DNA of 8,185 nt from Verrucomicrobia bacterium UBA3063 (GTDB lineage Bacteria > Verrucomicrobiota > Verrucomicrobiia > Methylacidiphilales > Verrucolacustridaceae): NCBI GenBank assembly GCA_002366885.1, contig DFCD01000157.1, positions 4,386 to 12,570 on the forward strand, written 5' to 3'. Below the pieces are notes generated by a model. The model made no database searches. It worked only from the letters and a program-made list of their open reading frames with translations, and was not told the origin of the DNA. This document shows positions 1 through 5,806 of this stretch, piece by piece (within the stretch, counting starts at the first letter, position 1; each line of letters starts with the position of its first letter). A program made the position numbers and the translations under genes.

Positions 1-614
1 GTGGGGTGGGGTTCGTCGCGCAGGCCGTCGATGACCAGCACGGGGATTTCCCTGAGGAGGTTGCGGATGGCGGCGGGGACGGCGGAGCAGTCGGGCAGGT
101 AGGCGGCCCGCGGGCGTCCGTCGCGGTCGAGGCGAAACCCGGTGGTGATGATCTGGCCGTGGGGAACGGGAAGGGGGACAAAGGTGACGGGGCCGATGGT
201 GAAGGGGCCCTCGATCCGGTGGGGTTCGGGGCAGACGTAGGCGGAGTTGCGGTGATTGACATCGAAGGCGTAATCGTAGGCCTTGTGAAGGCGGGAAAGG
301 GTGTAGGGATCGGCGTAGATCGGGATCCGGTTCCCGTTGTTGACGGAGTAGGTCCGCAGGTCGTCAAAACCGGCGACGTGGTCGGCGTGGCTGTGGGTGA
401 AGATCGCGGCATCCAGGCGGGCAATGCCGGCCCGGAGGGCCTGGGAACGGAAATCGGGAGAGGTGTCGATGACCACGCTAAGGTTTTCGTCTTCCAGCCA
501 GACGGAGGAGCGGAACCGCCGGTCCCGGGGATCGGGGGAGGTGCAAACCCGGCACCGGCAGGCGAGCATGGGAACGCCTTGGGAAGTCCCGGTTCCGAGA
601 AAGGTCAGGCGCAT
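1..614 (-). CDS. PhnP-like metallo-beta-lactamase-fold hydrolase, 3' end outside window
   Basis: Minus-strand reading from the ATG at 614-612 gives 204 residues with no stop before the window edge, so the C-terminal part is missing. The N-terminus reads MRLTFLGTGTSQGVP, the opening beta-strand of PhnP/RNase Z-like hydrolases. A CxCxxC cluster (Cys19, Cys21, Cys24) has the spacing of the structural zinc site of E. coli PhnP. The metal motif HSHADH spans residues 74-79, a further ligand His152 lies in PVPHG, and Asp175 follows in YLPD. The fold is secure; the substrate is not. PhnP itself cleaves ribosyl cyclic phosphodiesters in phosphonate breakdown, but no phosphonate genes are visible here, so it may act on another phosphodiester. 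No signal peptide is seen, so it is probably cytoplasmic. No Shine-Dalgarno precedes the start; the start was chosen because it matches the family N-terminus exactly. It is transcribed divergently from recN. Confidence 0.88.
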   Translation of the reverse strand, partial: MRLTFLGTGTSQGVPMLACRCRVCTSPDPRDRRFRSSVWLEDENLSVVIDTSPDFRSQALRAGIARLDAAIFTHSHADHVAGFDDLRTYSVNNGNRIPIYADPYTLSRLHKAYDYAFDVNHRNSAYVCPEPHRIEGPFTIGPVTFVPLPVPHGQIITTGFRLDRDGRPRAAYLPDCSAVPAAIRNLLREIPVLVIDGLRDEPHP

Positions 615-731
615 GAAGATGGATAGCTTGGAAAAAGCAAAGTGGCGAGGAGAGGGTCATCGCCCGGGAGGGGGCGGCCGAAATCAAAATTCCCTATCCC
701 CTAACGGTCCTCTCCCCTCTACCTTTCCCCT
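615..731. promoter_or_regulatory. Divergent intergenic region between hydrolase and recN, with pyrimidine-rich recN leader
   Basis: This 117-base gap separates two divergent starts, so promoters for both genes should lie here, but I cannot point to convincing -35/-10 boxes. Two things are visible. A short hairpin is possible at 661-676 (CGCCC, six-base loop, GGGCG). Positions 691-731, directly before the recN ATG, carry only six purines in 41 bases and hold no Shine-Dalgarno sequence. An in-frame stop (TAA at 702-704) confirms that recN cannot start further upstream. Confidence 0.4.
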
Positions 732-2405
732 ATGCTGAGGCGTCTGCGGATCAAAAATCTGGCGGTGCTGGAAACGGTGGAGTGGGAGCCGGGCAAGGGA
801 TTCAACGTCCTGACGGGCGAGACCGGAGCGGGTAAGTCCATCCTGATTGACGCGTTCCTGCTGCTGCTGGGCGAGCGGGCGGACAAGGGGCTGGTGCGGA
901 CCGGGGCGGAAAGCTGTCTGGTGGAGGGAGAGTTGGGTGGTGCCAAGGAGTTTGCATCCTGGCTGGAGGAAAAGGGCGTGGAGTCGGATCCCGATGGGAC
1001 CCTGGTGATCAAGCGGCAGATCAGCGCCACCGGCACCGGGCGGCAGTTTCTCAATGGATCGGCGGTGACCCTCGGGCTGCTCAAGGAACTGGGGGACCGG
1101 CTGGTCGATCTGCATGGCCCCCATGACCACCAGACGCTGCTTTCTCCGGCGACCCAGCGGATGGCGCTGGACGGTTTTGGCGGTCTGGAGCGGGAGAGGG
1201 AGGCGGTACGCGCAGCCTGGCGGGATGGGAAGCAAGCGGAAGAGCGGTTGGCGGGGTTCCGGCAGCGGTTGGCCGGGGCGGACGGGGCGACCCGGGAACT
1301 GATCGAGCACCAGGTCCGGGAACTGGAGCAGGCGCAGCTTCGTCCCGGGGAGGATGAGGTCCTCGAGAGGGATCATGCGGCGGCCGGGCACGGCAAGCGG
1401 ATCCTGGAACTGGCGGCGGAGGTGAATGCCTTGCTGGAAAACGGCGAGGAAAACGCGCTGGGATTTCTGGGTAAGGTGCAGCGGGCGCTGGGGGAATGGG
1501 AAAGGCTGGATGGAGCGGCTGCGGACATGCGCTCGAAAAACGAGGAGGTGGTGGAAAGCCTCCGGGAGCTTTCCCGCGAGGCGGAAAGGCGGGCGGAGCA
1601 GGTGGGGCTGGATGCGGAACGGTTGGCGGAGCTGGAGCGGAGGCTGGATTTGGTGCTGGGGCTGAAGAAAAAGTACGGCGGGAGCGTGGAGGCGGCCCTG
1701 CAGCGGCTGGAGGAGCTCAGGCGACGGCAGACCGAGTTGGCCGATGCCGAAGGCACGGAGGCGGCGCTGGTCCGGGAGGTGGAGGCGGCGCGGAAAAAAC
1801 TGGCTCAGGCATGCGGAAAATTAACGGAGGCCAGGAAACGGGCGGCCCCGCGTTTCGCGGAGGAGGTGACCGGGCAACTCCGCGGCCTGGGCTTTGCGCA
1901 AAGCCGGTTGGAAGCGCGGATCCGCACGGAGGAACCGGGGCCGGAGGGTGCGGAAACGGTGGAGTTGCTGTTTGCCCCCAATCCCGGCGAGGATCCGCGC
2001 CCCTTGCGGAACATCGCCTCGAGCGGGGAGCTCGCCCGGGTGATGCTGGCGCTCAAGACGGTTTTGGCGGAAAGGGACGAGGTGCCGATCCTGATTTTCG
2101 ACGAGGTCGACGCCAATGTCGGGGGCGAGACGGCCGTGGCGGTGGCGGAGCGTTTGCGGGGACTGGGAAAGAGCCACCAGGTGCTTTGTCTGACACATTT
2201 GCCGGCGGTGGCGGCGGCGGCGGACCATCATTTTGCGGTGACCAAGCGGGTGGAAGGGGGAAGAACCCATGCGTTGCTGGAAAAGCTCGGTGGCGAAACG
2301 AGGGAGGGAGAGTTGACGAGGATGCTGGGAGGGGAAGGAAAGGCGGCCCGCTTGATGGCGAAGGAGTTGCTGGAAGTCCGGTCGAAACGGACAAAAAAGG
2401 CTTAG
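732..2405 (+). CDS. recN: DNA repair protein RecN
   Basis: RecN is an SMC-like ABC ATPase that acts early in recombinational repair of DNA double-strand breaks. The 557-residue length is close to E. coli RecN (553). The ATPase head halves lie at the two ends. Near the N-terminus come MLRRLRIKNLAVLE and Walker A GETGAGKS (residues 29-36). Near the C-terminus come the ABC signature SSGELARV (430-437), Walker B ILIFDEVDANVGG (453-465) and the switch histidine in LTHLP (His489). Between them, roughly residues 150-390 are rich in Glu, Arg, Leu and Ala with heptad-like character, as expected for the antiparallel coiled coil. The motif after the first ATPase segment reads HGPHDHQ (128-134), where many RecN proteins have HGQHEHQ. 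The ATG at 732 gives the canonical family N-terminus but lacks a Shine-Dalgarno. The gene is monocistronic in this window and convergent with the next unit. Confidence 0.97.
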   Translation: MLRRLRIKNLAVLETVEWEPGKGFNVLTGETGAGKSILIDAFLLLLGERADKGLVRTGAESCLVEGELGGAKEFASWLEEKGVESDPDGTLVIKRQISATGTGRQFLNGSAVTLGLLKELGDRLVDLHGPHDHQTLLSPATQRMALDGFGGLEREREAVRAAWRDGKQAEERLAGFRQRLAGADGATRELIEHQVRELEQAQLRPGEDEVLERDHAAAGHGKRILELAAEVNALLENGEENALGFLGKVQRALGEWERLDGAAADMRSKNEEVVESLRELSREAERRAEQVGLDAERLAELERRLDLVLGLKKKYGGSVEAALQRLEELRRRQTELADAEGTEAALVREVEAARKKLAQACGKLTEARKRAAPRFAEEVTGQLRGLGFAQSRLEARIRTEEPGPEGAETVELLFAPNPGEDPRPLRNIASSGELARVMLALKTVLAERDEVPILIFDEVDANVGGETAVAVAERLRGLGKSHQVLCLTHLPAVAAAADHHFAVTKRVEGGRTHALLEKLGGETREGELTRMLGGEGKAARLMAKELLEVRSKRTKKA

Positions 2406-2420
2406 GCCGCCGTCCCGGAT

Positions 2421-2467
2421 CTCGCCGGGGTTCCAGAAAAGGAACCGCGGATCTTGCCCGGGGCGAG
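2421..2467. repeat. Nested inverted repeats downstream of recN
   Basis: The inner arms GGTTCC (2429-2434) and GGAACC (2441-2446) are perfect complements around a six-base A-rich loop. The outer arms CTCGCC (2421-2426) and GGCGAG (2462-2467) are also perfect complements. The element begins 16 bases after the recN stop and lies between convergent genes, so it may form a transcript-ending or stabilising hairpin for recN mRNA. It has no T-run on the plus strand, so a classical intrinsic terminator is not supported. Confidence 0.4.
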
Positions 2468-2476
2468 TGCGGAAAC

Positions 2477-2500
2477 AAAAAAATCCGGAAGCTGGATCTG
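2477..2500 (-). terminator. Candidate intrinsic terminator after the SAM hydrolase gene
   Basis: Read on the minus strand, AGATCC (2499-2494) can pair with GGATTT (2486-2481) using one G-U pair, around a seven-base loop, and a run of seven T (2483-2477) follows and partly overlaps the stem. It starts only two bases after the SAM hydrolase stop codon, the expected place for a rho-independent terminator. The stem is short and only moderately GC-rich, so strength is uncertain. Confidence 0.45.
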
Positions 2501-2501
2501 C

Positions 2502-3365
2502 CTAAAACTTCAGAACCACGGGATCCCCGGGGGAAACACCGAGTTTTTTCGCGGCGCTTCCCTTGGAGACGGCAATTTCAAACTCCCCGTCGCTGTTGAT
2601 GAGGGCAAAGGGGCGATCGTCGGGCGCATCCGCATAAGTGCGAAGGAAGGGTACCGGCACGGGTTTTCCCTTCAGGGTGAGGTTGAGGAGCTGGCCGGGC
2701 TTCAGCTTGCCCAGTTCGGAGCCCGGGAGGTTGGTGAGGATGTTGCCGTAGTGGTCGACAAACAGGACGATTCCCTTGGCGAGGTTGGGCAGGACGGTGG
2801 CGGTGTTCCGCGGAAGCCGGATGATTTTGTCCGCCTTGGGGCCGACCTCGTCCAGGGATTTTCCCCCGGCCAGGCGGGCGGCCACCGGGGCGAGCATGTC
2901 GCGGCCGTGGAAAGTGGAGGAGGCCTCCCCGGGCAGATACCAGTCCCGGTTTTCCACCTGGCGGGCCTCGGCGAGGCCCTCGCGGGCGAGGACCTCGGTC
3001 AACAGCCCGTTGTTCGGGGCGACGTAGATGCGGCCCATGGCGGTGCGCACCGCCAACATGGTGCGGGCGGAGCCCACGCCCGGGTCCACCACGGCGAGGA
3101 TGACGGCTCCGGCCGGAAGGGTGTGGGCGGATTTGGCCAGAAGATAGGAGGCGGCGGAGATGTCGAAGACGGTGCTGTCATGCGTCAGGTCGAGGAGCTC
3201 GGCGGAGGGGTTGACCGTCTTCACGGCCCCCTTGAGCTGGCCGACGTAGGGGTCGTTCAGGCCGAAATCGGTGTAGAGGGCGACGAGGTTGGCCATCCGG
3301 GGGGAAGACTGGCACCCGGCCAGCCAAGGGGAAAGCAGCCCGACCAGCAGGAGGAAGGGACGCAT
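2502..3365 (-). CDS. SAM hydroxide adenosyltransferase (DUF62) family protein with lipoprotein signal
   Basis: Members of this family (relatives of fluorinase and chlorinase) split S-adenosylmethionine into adenosine and methionine using water. From the ATG at 3365 the product is 287 residues. The core opens with ALYTDFGLNDPYVG (29-42). The Asp-Arg-His triad known from the Pyrococcus hydrolase PH0463 is present with matching spacing: Asp94 and Arg101 in DPGVGSAR, His153 in FHGRD. VDHYGN and NSDGEFEIAV follow in the C-terminal domain, so hydrolysis rather than halogenation is expected. The first 18 residues are MRPFLLLVGLLSPWLAGC, a hydrophobic stretch ending in a lipobox (LAGC, Cys18) with Gln at +2, predicting an outer-membrane lipoprotein. 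This is odd for an enzyme of a cytoplasmic cofactor. Met24 would give a cytoplasmic form with a family-like N-terminus but has no Shine-Dalgarno. The frame stays open upstream to 3962, but that stretch overlaps the RelE-like gene and is unlike the family. The start is four bases after that gene's stop. Confidence 0.9.
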   Translation of the reverse strand: MRPFLLLVGLLSPWLAGCQSSPRMANLVALYTDFGLNDPYVGQLKGAVKTVNPSAELLDLTHDSTVFDISAASYLLAKSAHTLPAGAVILAVVDPGVGSARTMLAVRTAMGRIYVAPNNGLLTEVLAREGLAEARQVENRDWYLPGEASSTFHGRDMLAPVAARLAGGKSLDEVGPKADKIIRLPRNTATVLPNLAKGIVLFVDHYGNILTNLPGSELGKLKPGQLLNLTLKGKPVPVPFLRTYADAPDDRPFALINSDGEFEIAVSKGSAAKKLGVSPGDPVVLKF

Positions 3366-3369
3366 CTCC
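3366..3369 (-). promoter_or_regulatory. GGAG abutting the SAM hydrolase start codon
   Basis: On the minus strand the junction reads TAA, then GGAG, then ATG. The GGAG directly touches the start codon, which is too close for a normal Shine-Dalgarno. A GGGGAG ten bases from the ATG, inside the end of the RelE-like gene, has a more usable spacing. Either way, ribosomes finishing the upstream gene end within a few bases of this start, so termination-reinitiation coupling is likely. Confidence 0.4.
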
Positions 3370-3741
3370 TTATTTCTCCCCGGTGGCGGTGCCGGCGGCG
3401 TCGATGAGCTGCCAAAAGCGCGGGTTGCCGGCCAGTTCCTCGTCCTCGGGGCCGGGGAGTTGGGAGCGAAAGGCGAAATCCTTGAGGGAGTTTTTGTGAA
3501 GGACGCGGTGGATGACGAGCCCCCCGCTTTTTTGTTCAAAGTAGACGCGGTAATCCCCGGCGCGGTAGCGGTAGAGAGTGCGATCGGGGCGTTTGACCGT
3601 GCCGAACCGGTCGGGATGCCGGCTAAGGAAATCGGAAGTGAGCACGTCGAATTCCCGCAGAACCTCCACCTGGAGGGGGGTGGGAAGCTGGCTGATTTCC
3701 GCGGAGCTTGCCGGCGTGAAGATGATCTGAAAGGCAGGCAC
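3370..3741 (-). CDS. RelE/ParE-fold small protein, no antitoxin visible
   Basis: The product is 123 residues if translation starts at the GTG at 3741-3739. The central part resembles the RelE/HigB toxin fold: an N-terminal strand and helix (FQIIFTPASSAEISQLP), then RTLYRYRAGDYRVYFEQ (about 54-70) and VIHRVLHKNSLKDF (about 76-89), which match the strands carrying basic residues in mRNA-interferase toxins. About 30 residues follow (ending near NPRFWQLIDAAG), beyond the usual toxin length of 85-100. No partner antitoxin of 60-100 residues is seen: upstream is the divergent nagZ, downstream the coupled SAM hydrolase gene. It may therefore be a domesticated or non-toxic member; that is inference. 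The start is uncertain: no Shine-Dalgarno is present, and the frame is open upstream through the hexamer repeat without an ATG. Confidence 0.72.
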   Translation of the reverse strand: MPAFQIIFTPASSAEISQLPTPLQVEVLREFDVLTSDFLSRHPDRFGTVKRPDRTLYRYRAGDYRVYFEQKSGGLVIHRVLHKNSLKDFAFRSQLPGPEDEELAGNPRFWQLIDAAGTATGEK

Positions 3742-3747
3742 GGCCAG

Positions 3748-3777
3748 AAGTTTAAGTTTAAGTTGAAGTCGAAGTAA
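3748..3777. repeat. Five-unit AAGTNN hexanucleotide repeat
   Basis: Five consecutive six-base units lie end to end on the plus strand: AAGTTT, AAGTTT, AAGTTG, AAGTCG, AAGTAA. The tract is AT-rich within a GC-rich region, and it begins six bases before (on the minus strand, upstream of) the GTG start of the RelE-like gene. It lies in the 78-base gap between that gene and nagZ, so it may be a repeat-type regulatory element for either gene or simply a slippage-prone tract. Confidence 0.75.
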
Positions 3778-3805
3778 GCAGAAAAATCCGGGCTTTTACC
3801 CTGCC

Positions 3806-3810
3806 GGAGG
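3806..3810 (+). promoter_or_regulatory. Shine-Dalgarno GGAGG for nagZ
   Basis: GGAGG at 3806-3810 lies nine bases before the GTG at 3820. It is the only textbook ribosome-binding site at a gene start in this window, and it favours 3820 over the in-frame ATGs at 3844 and 3856. Confidence 0.55.
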
Positions 3811-3819
3811 TTTTTCCGC

Positions 3820-4920
3820 GTGCGATGGAGGCCGATTTTGCTTATGCCAAAGGGGATGGAACCCCATCCTGCCGGCCGATTGATCGTCATGGGGGTACCG
3901 GGGCCGGAGCTGAACGACGGGTTGCGGGAACTGATCCGGAGAATCCGCCCCGGCGGCTTCATTTATTTCACGCGGAACATGGCCGAGCCGGGGCAGTTTC
4001 ACCGGCTGGTGCGGGAATGCCGGGAGCTGGCGGGGCATCCGGTGATTTTGACGGTGGATCAGGAGGGTGGTCGGGTGAGCCGGCTGGCGGTGATGGGCGA
4101 ACGGCCTCCCAGCGGCGAGGAACTGGCCCGGGTGGGTCGGGAGGAGTGGTTCGCGGAACATGGCCGGCTGACCGGCCGGGTGATGAAGGCGGTGGGGCTG
4201 AATCTCAACCTCGCGCCGGTGCTGGACTACGCTCCCCCGGCGAGGAAGGGGGTGGACAATTCGCTGGCCGGCCGTTGCTATGGCGCCAGTCCCGCGGAGG
4301 TCATCCCCCGGGCGAGGGCTTACCTGCGCGGGTTGCAGGAGGAGGGCGTGGGGGGAACGGGGAAACATTTCCCGGGCTACACCTTCTGCGGGCTCGATCC
4401 CCACGGGGATCTCCCGCTGGTGGATCGCACGCGGGAAAAAATAGAGAAGGAGGAGCTGGAAGTTTTCCGTGAGGTAGGGAAGGAGTGTGAAGCCATCATG
4501 GTGGGGCACGCGCAGTTTCCCGCATGGGGCAAGGAATCCGGTCCGGCGAGCCTGAACCGGGACATTGTCACCGGCCTGCTCCGGGAGACGATGGGGTATC
4601 GCGGGCTGGTGATGACCGACGATCTGGAGATGGGTGCGATTGCCAACCGCTACGGCAGCGCGGAGGCCTCCCGGCGGGCGATCCGGGCGGGCGAAGAGAT
4701 CCTGCTGATTTGTCACAACCCTGCCTGCGTGGAAATTGCCCGGGATGCCCTCGCAGAAATGCCGGAGAAGGAGTGGCGGCCCGCGGTACAGAAGGTGGAG
4801 GCCTTCCAACAGAAGATGAAAGAACCGTCGGTGAAGTTCGAGGCGGGAACCTGGAAACAGGTGAATGAAGAGATTGGAAAATTCCGCATGCGGGTGACGG
4901 GATCGGCCGCCGGCCGTTAA
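3820..4920 (+). CDS. nagZ: Beta-N-acetylhexosaminidase, glycoside hydrolase family 3 (NagZ type)
   Basis: NagZ removes N-acetylglucosamine from cytoplasmic muropeptides (GlcNAc-1,6-anhydroMurNAc) during peptidoglycan recycling. The 366 residues (from GTG 3820) contain the single-domain family 3 barrel: GRLIVMGVPGPEL near the start, GGFIYFTRN, VDQEGGRVSRL with Asp80, KHFPG at 182-186, and TDDLEMGAI with the expected nucleophile Asp267. The acid/base Asp-x-His dyad is kept as Asp193-Pro-His195. The loop before it reads GYTFCGLDPH, where most NagZ proteins have a GHGD-type sequence. No signal peptide is present, fitting a cytoplasmic recycling enzyme. The exact start is open: GTG 3820 has the good Shine-Dalgarno, while ATG 3844 or 3856 would give a shorter N-terminus closer to the family. 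It is divergent from the RelE-like gene and converges on truA with 35 bases between stops, where I see no terminator. Confidence 0.92.
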   Translation: MRWRPILLMPKGMEPHPAGRLIVMGVPGPELNDGLRELIRRIRPGGFIYFTRNMAEPGQFHRLVRECRELAGHPVILTVDQEGGRVSRLAVMGERPPSGEELARVGREEWFAEHGRLTGRVMKAVGLNLNLAPVLDYAPPARKGVDNSLAGRCYGASPAEVIPRARAYLRGLQEEGVGGTGKHFPGYTFCGLDPHGDLPLVDRTREKIEKEELEVFREVGKECEAIMVGHAQFPAWGKESGPASLNRDIVTGLLRETMGYRGLVMTDDLEMGAIANRYGSAEASRRAIRAGEEILLICHNPACVEIARDALAEMPEKEWRPAVQKVEAFQQKMKEPSVKFEAGTWKQVNEEIGKFRMRVTGSAAGR

Positions 4921-4955
4921 TGTGAACGAATCCCACGAAGGGAAGCCGGCCCGGG

Positions 4956-5702
4956 TCAGTAGCGGACCTTGAGCAGGTAAAGGCCCTCGGCCGGGGCCGT
5001 GGGGGGGGCGGTGGAGCGGGAGCGGGCGGCGAGGATTTTTTTCAGATCTGCCAGGGAGAGGCGGCCATGGCCCACCTTGACCAGGGCCCCGACCAGATTA
5101 CGGACCATCCGGTAAAGGAAGCCGTCCCCGTCGAAGCTTAGTTCCAGGAGATTCCCGGTTTTCCGGCTGATGCGGATGGAGCGGAGTCGGCGGACGGTGG
5201 ATTCGCGCTGATATCCCGGGTTGGAGGTGAAGGAGGCGAAGTCGTGTTTTCCCGCGAACAACCGGGCCGCCCGGCGCATGGCCCCGAGATCGAGGGGCCG
5301 CGGGACGTGCCAGGCCCGGCCGATTTCCAGGGGGTGGAGATAAGGGGCGTTGACGATGCGGTACAAGTAGGTTTTGCCCCGTGCGGAAAAGCGGGCGTGA
5401 AACTTCGGTTTCTCCTTCCGGACGGACAAAACGCGGATCGCGGGGGGGAGGTGAAAATTCAGGGCGCGGAGAAGAACCGCCGGGGTGTGTGCCGGGGGAA
5501 GCTGCGCCGAGGCCGTCTGGCCGAGGGCATGGACGCCGCGGTCGGTCCGACCGGAACCGGCCACGGGAAAGGGTTTTCCGAAAATTTTTCCGAGGGCGCC
5601 TTCCAGGGCGAGTTGGACGGTGGGATGCGGGTCCTGCCGCTGCCAGCCGTGGAAGTCCCCGCCAGTGTAGGCGACGGTGAGTTTAAAAGTTTGCAACTTC
5701 AT
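4956..5702 (-). CDS. truA: tRNA pseudouridine synthase A
   Basis: TruA converts uridines 38-40 in the tRNA anticodon arm to pseudouridine. The 248-residue product carries the family N-terminus (FKLTVAYTGGDFHGWQRQ), the catalytic Asp54 in GSGRTDRGVHALGQ (equivalent to Asp60 of E. coli), the KTYLYRI strand, HDFASFTS in the second half-domain, and GFLYRMVRNLVGALVKVG near the C-terminus. Length and motif order are normal, and no residue that I can assess is missing. The ATG at 5702 gives the standard N-terminus but has no Shine-Dalgarno; the preceding bases on the minus strand are C-rich. It is the last gene of the right-hand minus-strand series, about 100 bases beyond the PagL-like gene, so it may be transcribed separately. 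Confidence 0.96.
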   Translation of the reverse strand: MKLQTFKLTVAYTGGDFHGWQRQDPHPTVQLALEGALGKIFGKPFPVAGSGRTDRGVHALGQTASAQLPPAHTPAVLLRALNFHLPPAIRVLSVRKEKPKFHARFSARGKTYLYRIVNAPYLHPLEIGRAWHVPRPLDLGAMRRAARLFAGKHDFASFTSNPGYQRESTVRRLRSIRISRKTGNLLELSFDGDGFLYRMVRNLVGALVKVGHGRLSLADLKKILAARSRSTAPPTAPAEGLYLLKVRY

Positions 5703-5778
5703 GGGGGCAAAAGGGAGCCGCAGCCTATCGCCCGTCGGAATTTACCAGAGGAAAAACGCCGAGGAATGCCGCCACTCC

Positions 5779-5790
5779 CCTCCGAAGAGG
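5779..5790 (-). terminator. Weak CUUCGG hairpin after the PagL-like gene
   Basis: On the minus strand CCTC, TTCG, GAGG form a four-base-pair stem capped by a C(UUCG)G tetraloop, 16 bases after the stop codon at 5807. The tetraloop is very stable, but the stem is short and no T-run follows directly, so a role in ending the birA-trpA-ruvX-PagL transcript is only a possibility. Confidence 0.2.
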
Positions 5791-5806
5791 CCCATCAACG
5801 GGATAA

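Noticed and set aside
6..626. A 206-codon plus-strand open frame at the left edge
   Set aside because: It is antisense to the PhnP-like hydrolase, is Gly/Val/Asp-rich with no recognisable motif, and is a by-product of GC-rich codon use on the other strand.
1496..2599. A 367-codon plus-strand frame overlapping recN
   Set aside because: It is an out-of-frame, Gly- and Arg-rich shadow of recN that runs past the recN stop into the convergent gene.
2502..3365. Fluorinase or chlorinase activity
   Set aside because: The Asp94-Arg101-His153 triad of SAM hydrolases is intact, which points to water as the nucleophile rather than a halide.
3370..3819. A complete toxin-antitoxin pair
   Set aside because: No antitoxin-sized gene fits on either side of the RelE-like gene; the upstream gap is only 78 bases and the downstream partner is the SAM hydrolase.
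3366..3962. Upstream extension of the SAM hydrolase frame to 486 residues
   Set aside because: The added part overlaps the RelE-like gene and the start of nagZ in another frame, has no family similarity, and would bury the lipoprotein signal.
4921..4955. Terminator between convergent nagZ and truA
   Set aside because: The 35-base gap has a short GC-rich palindromic patch but no stem with a T-run on either strand.
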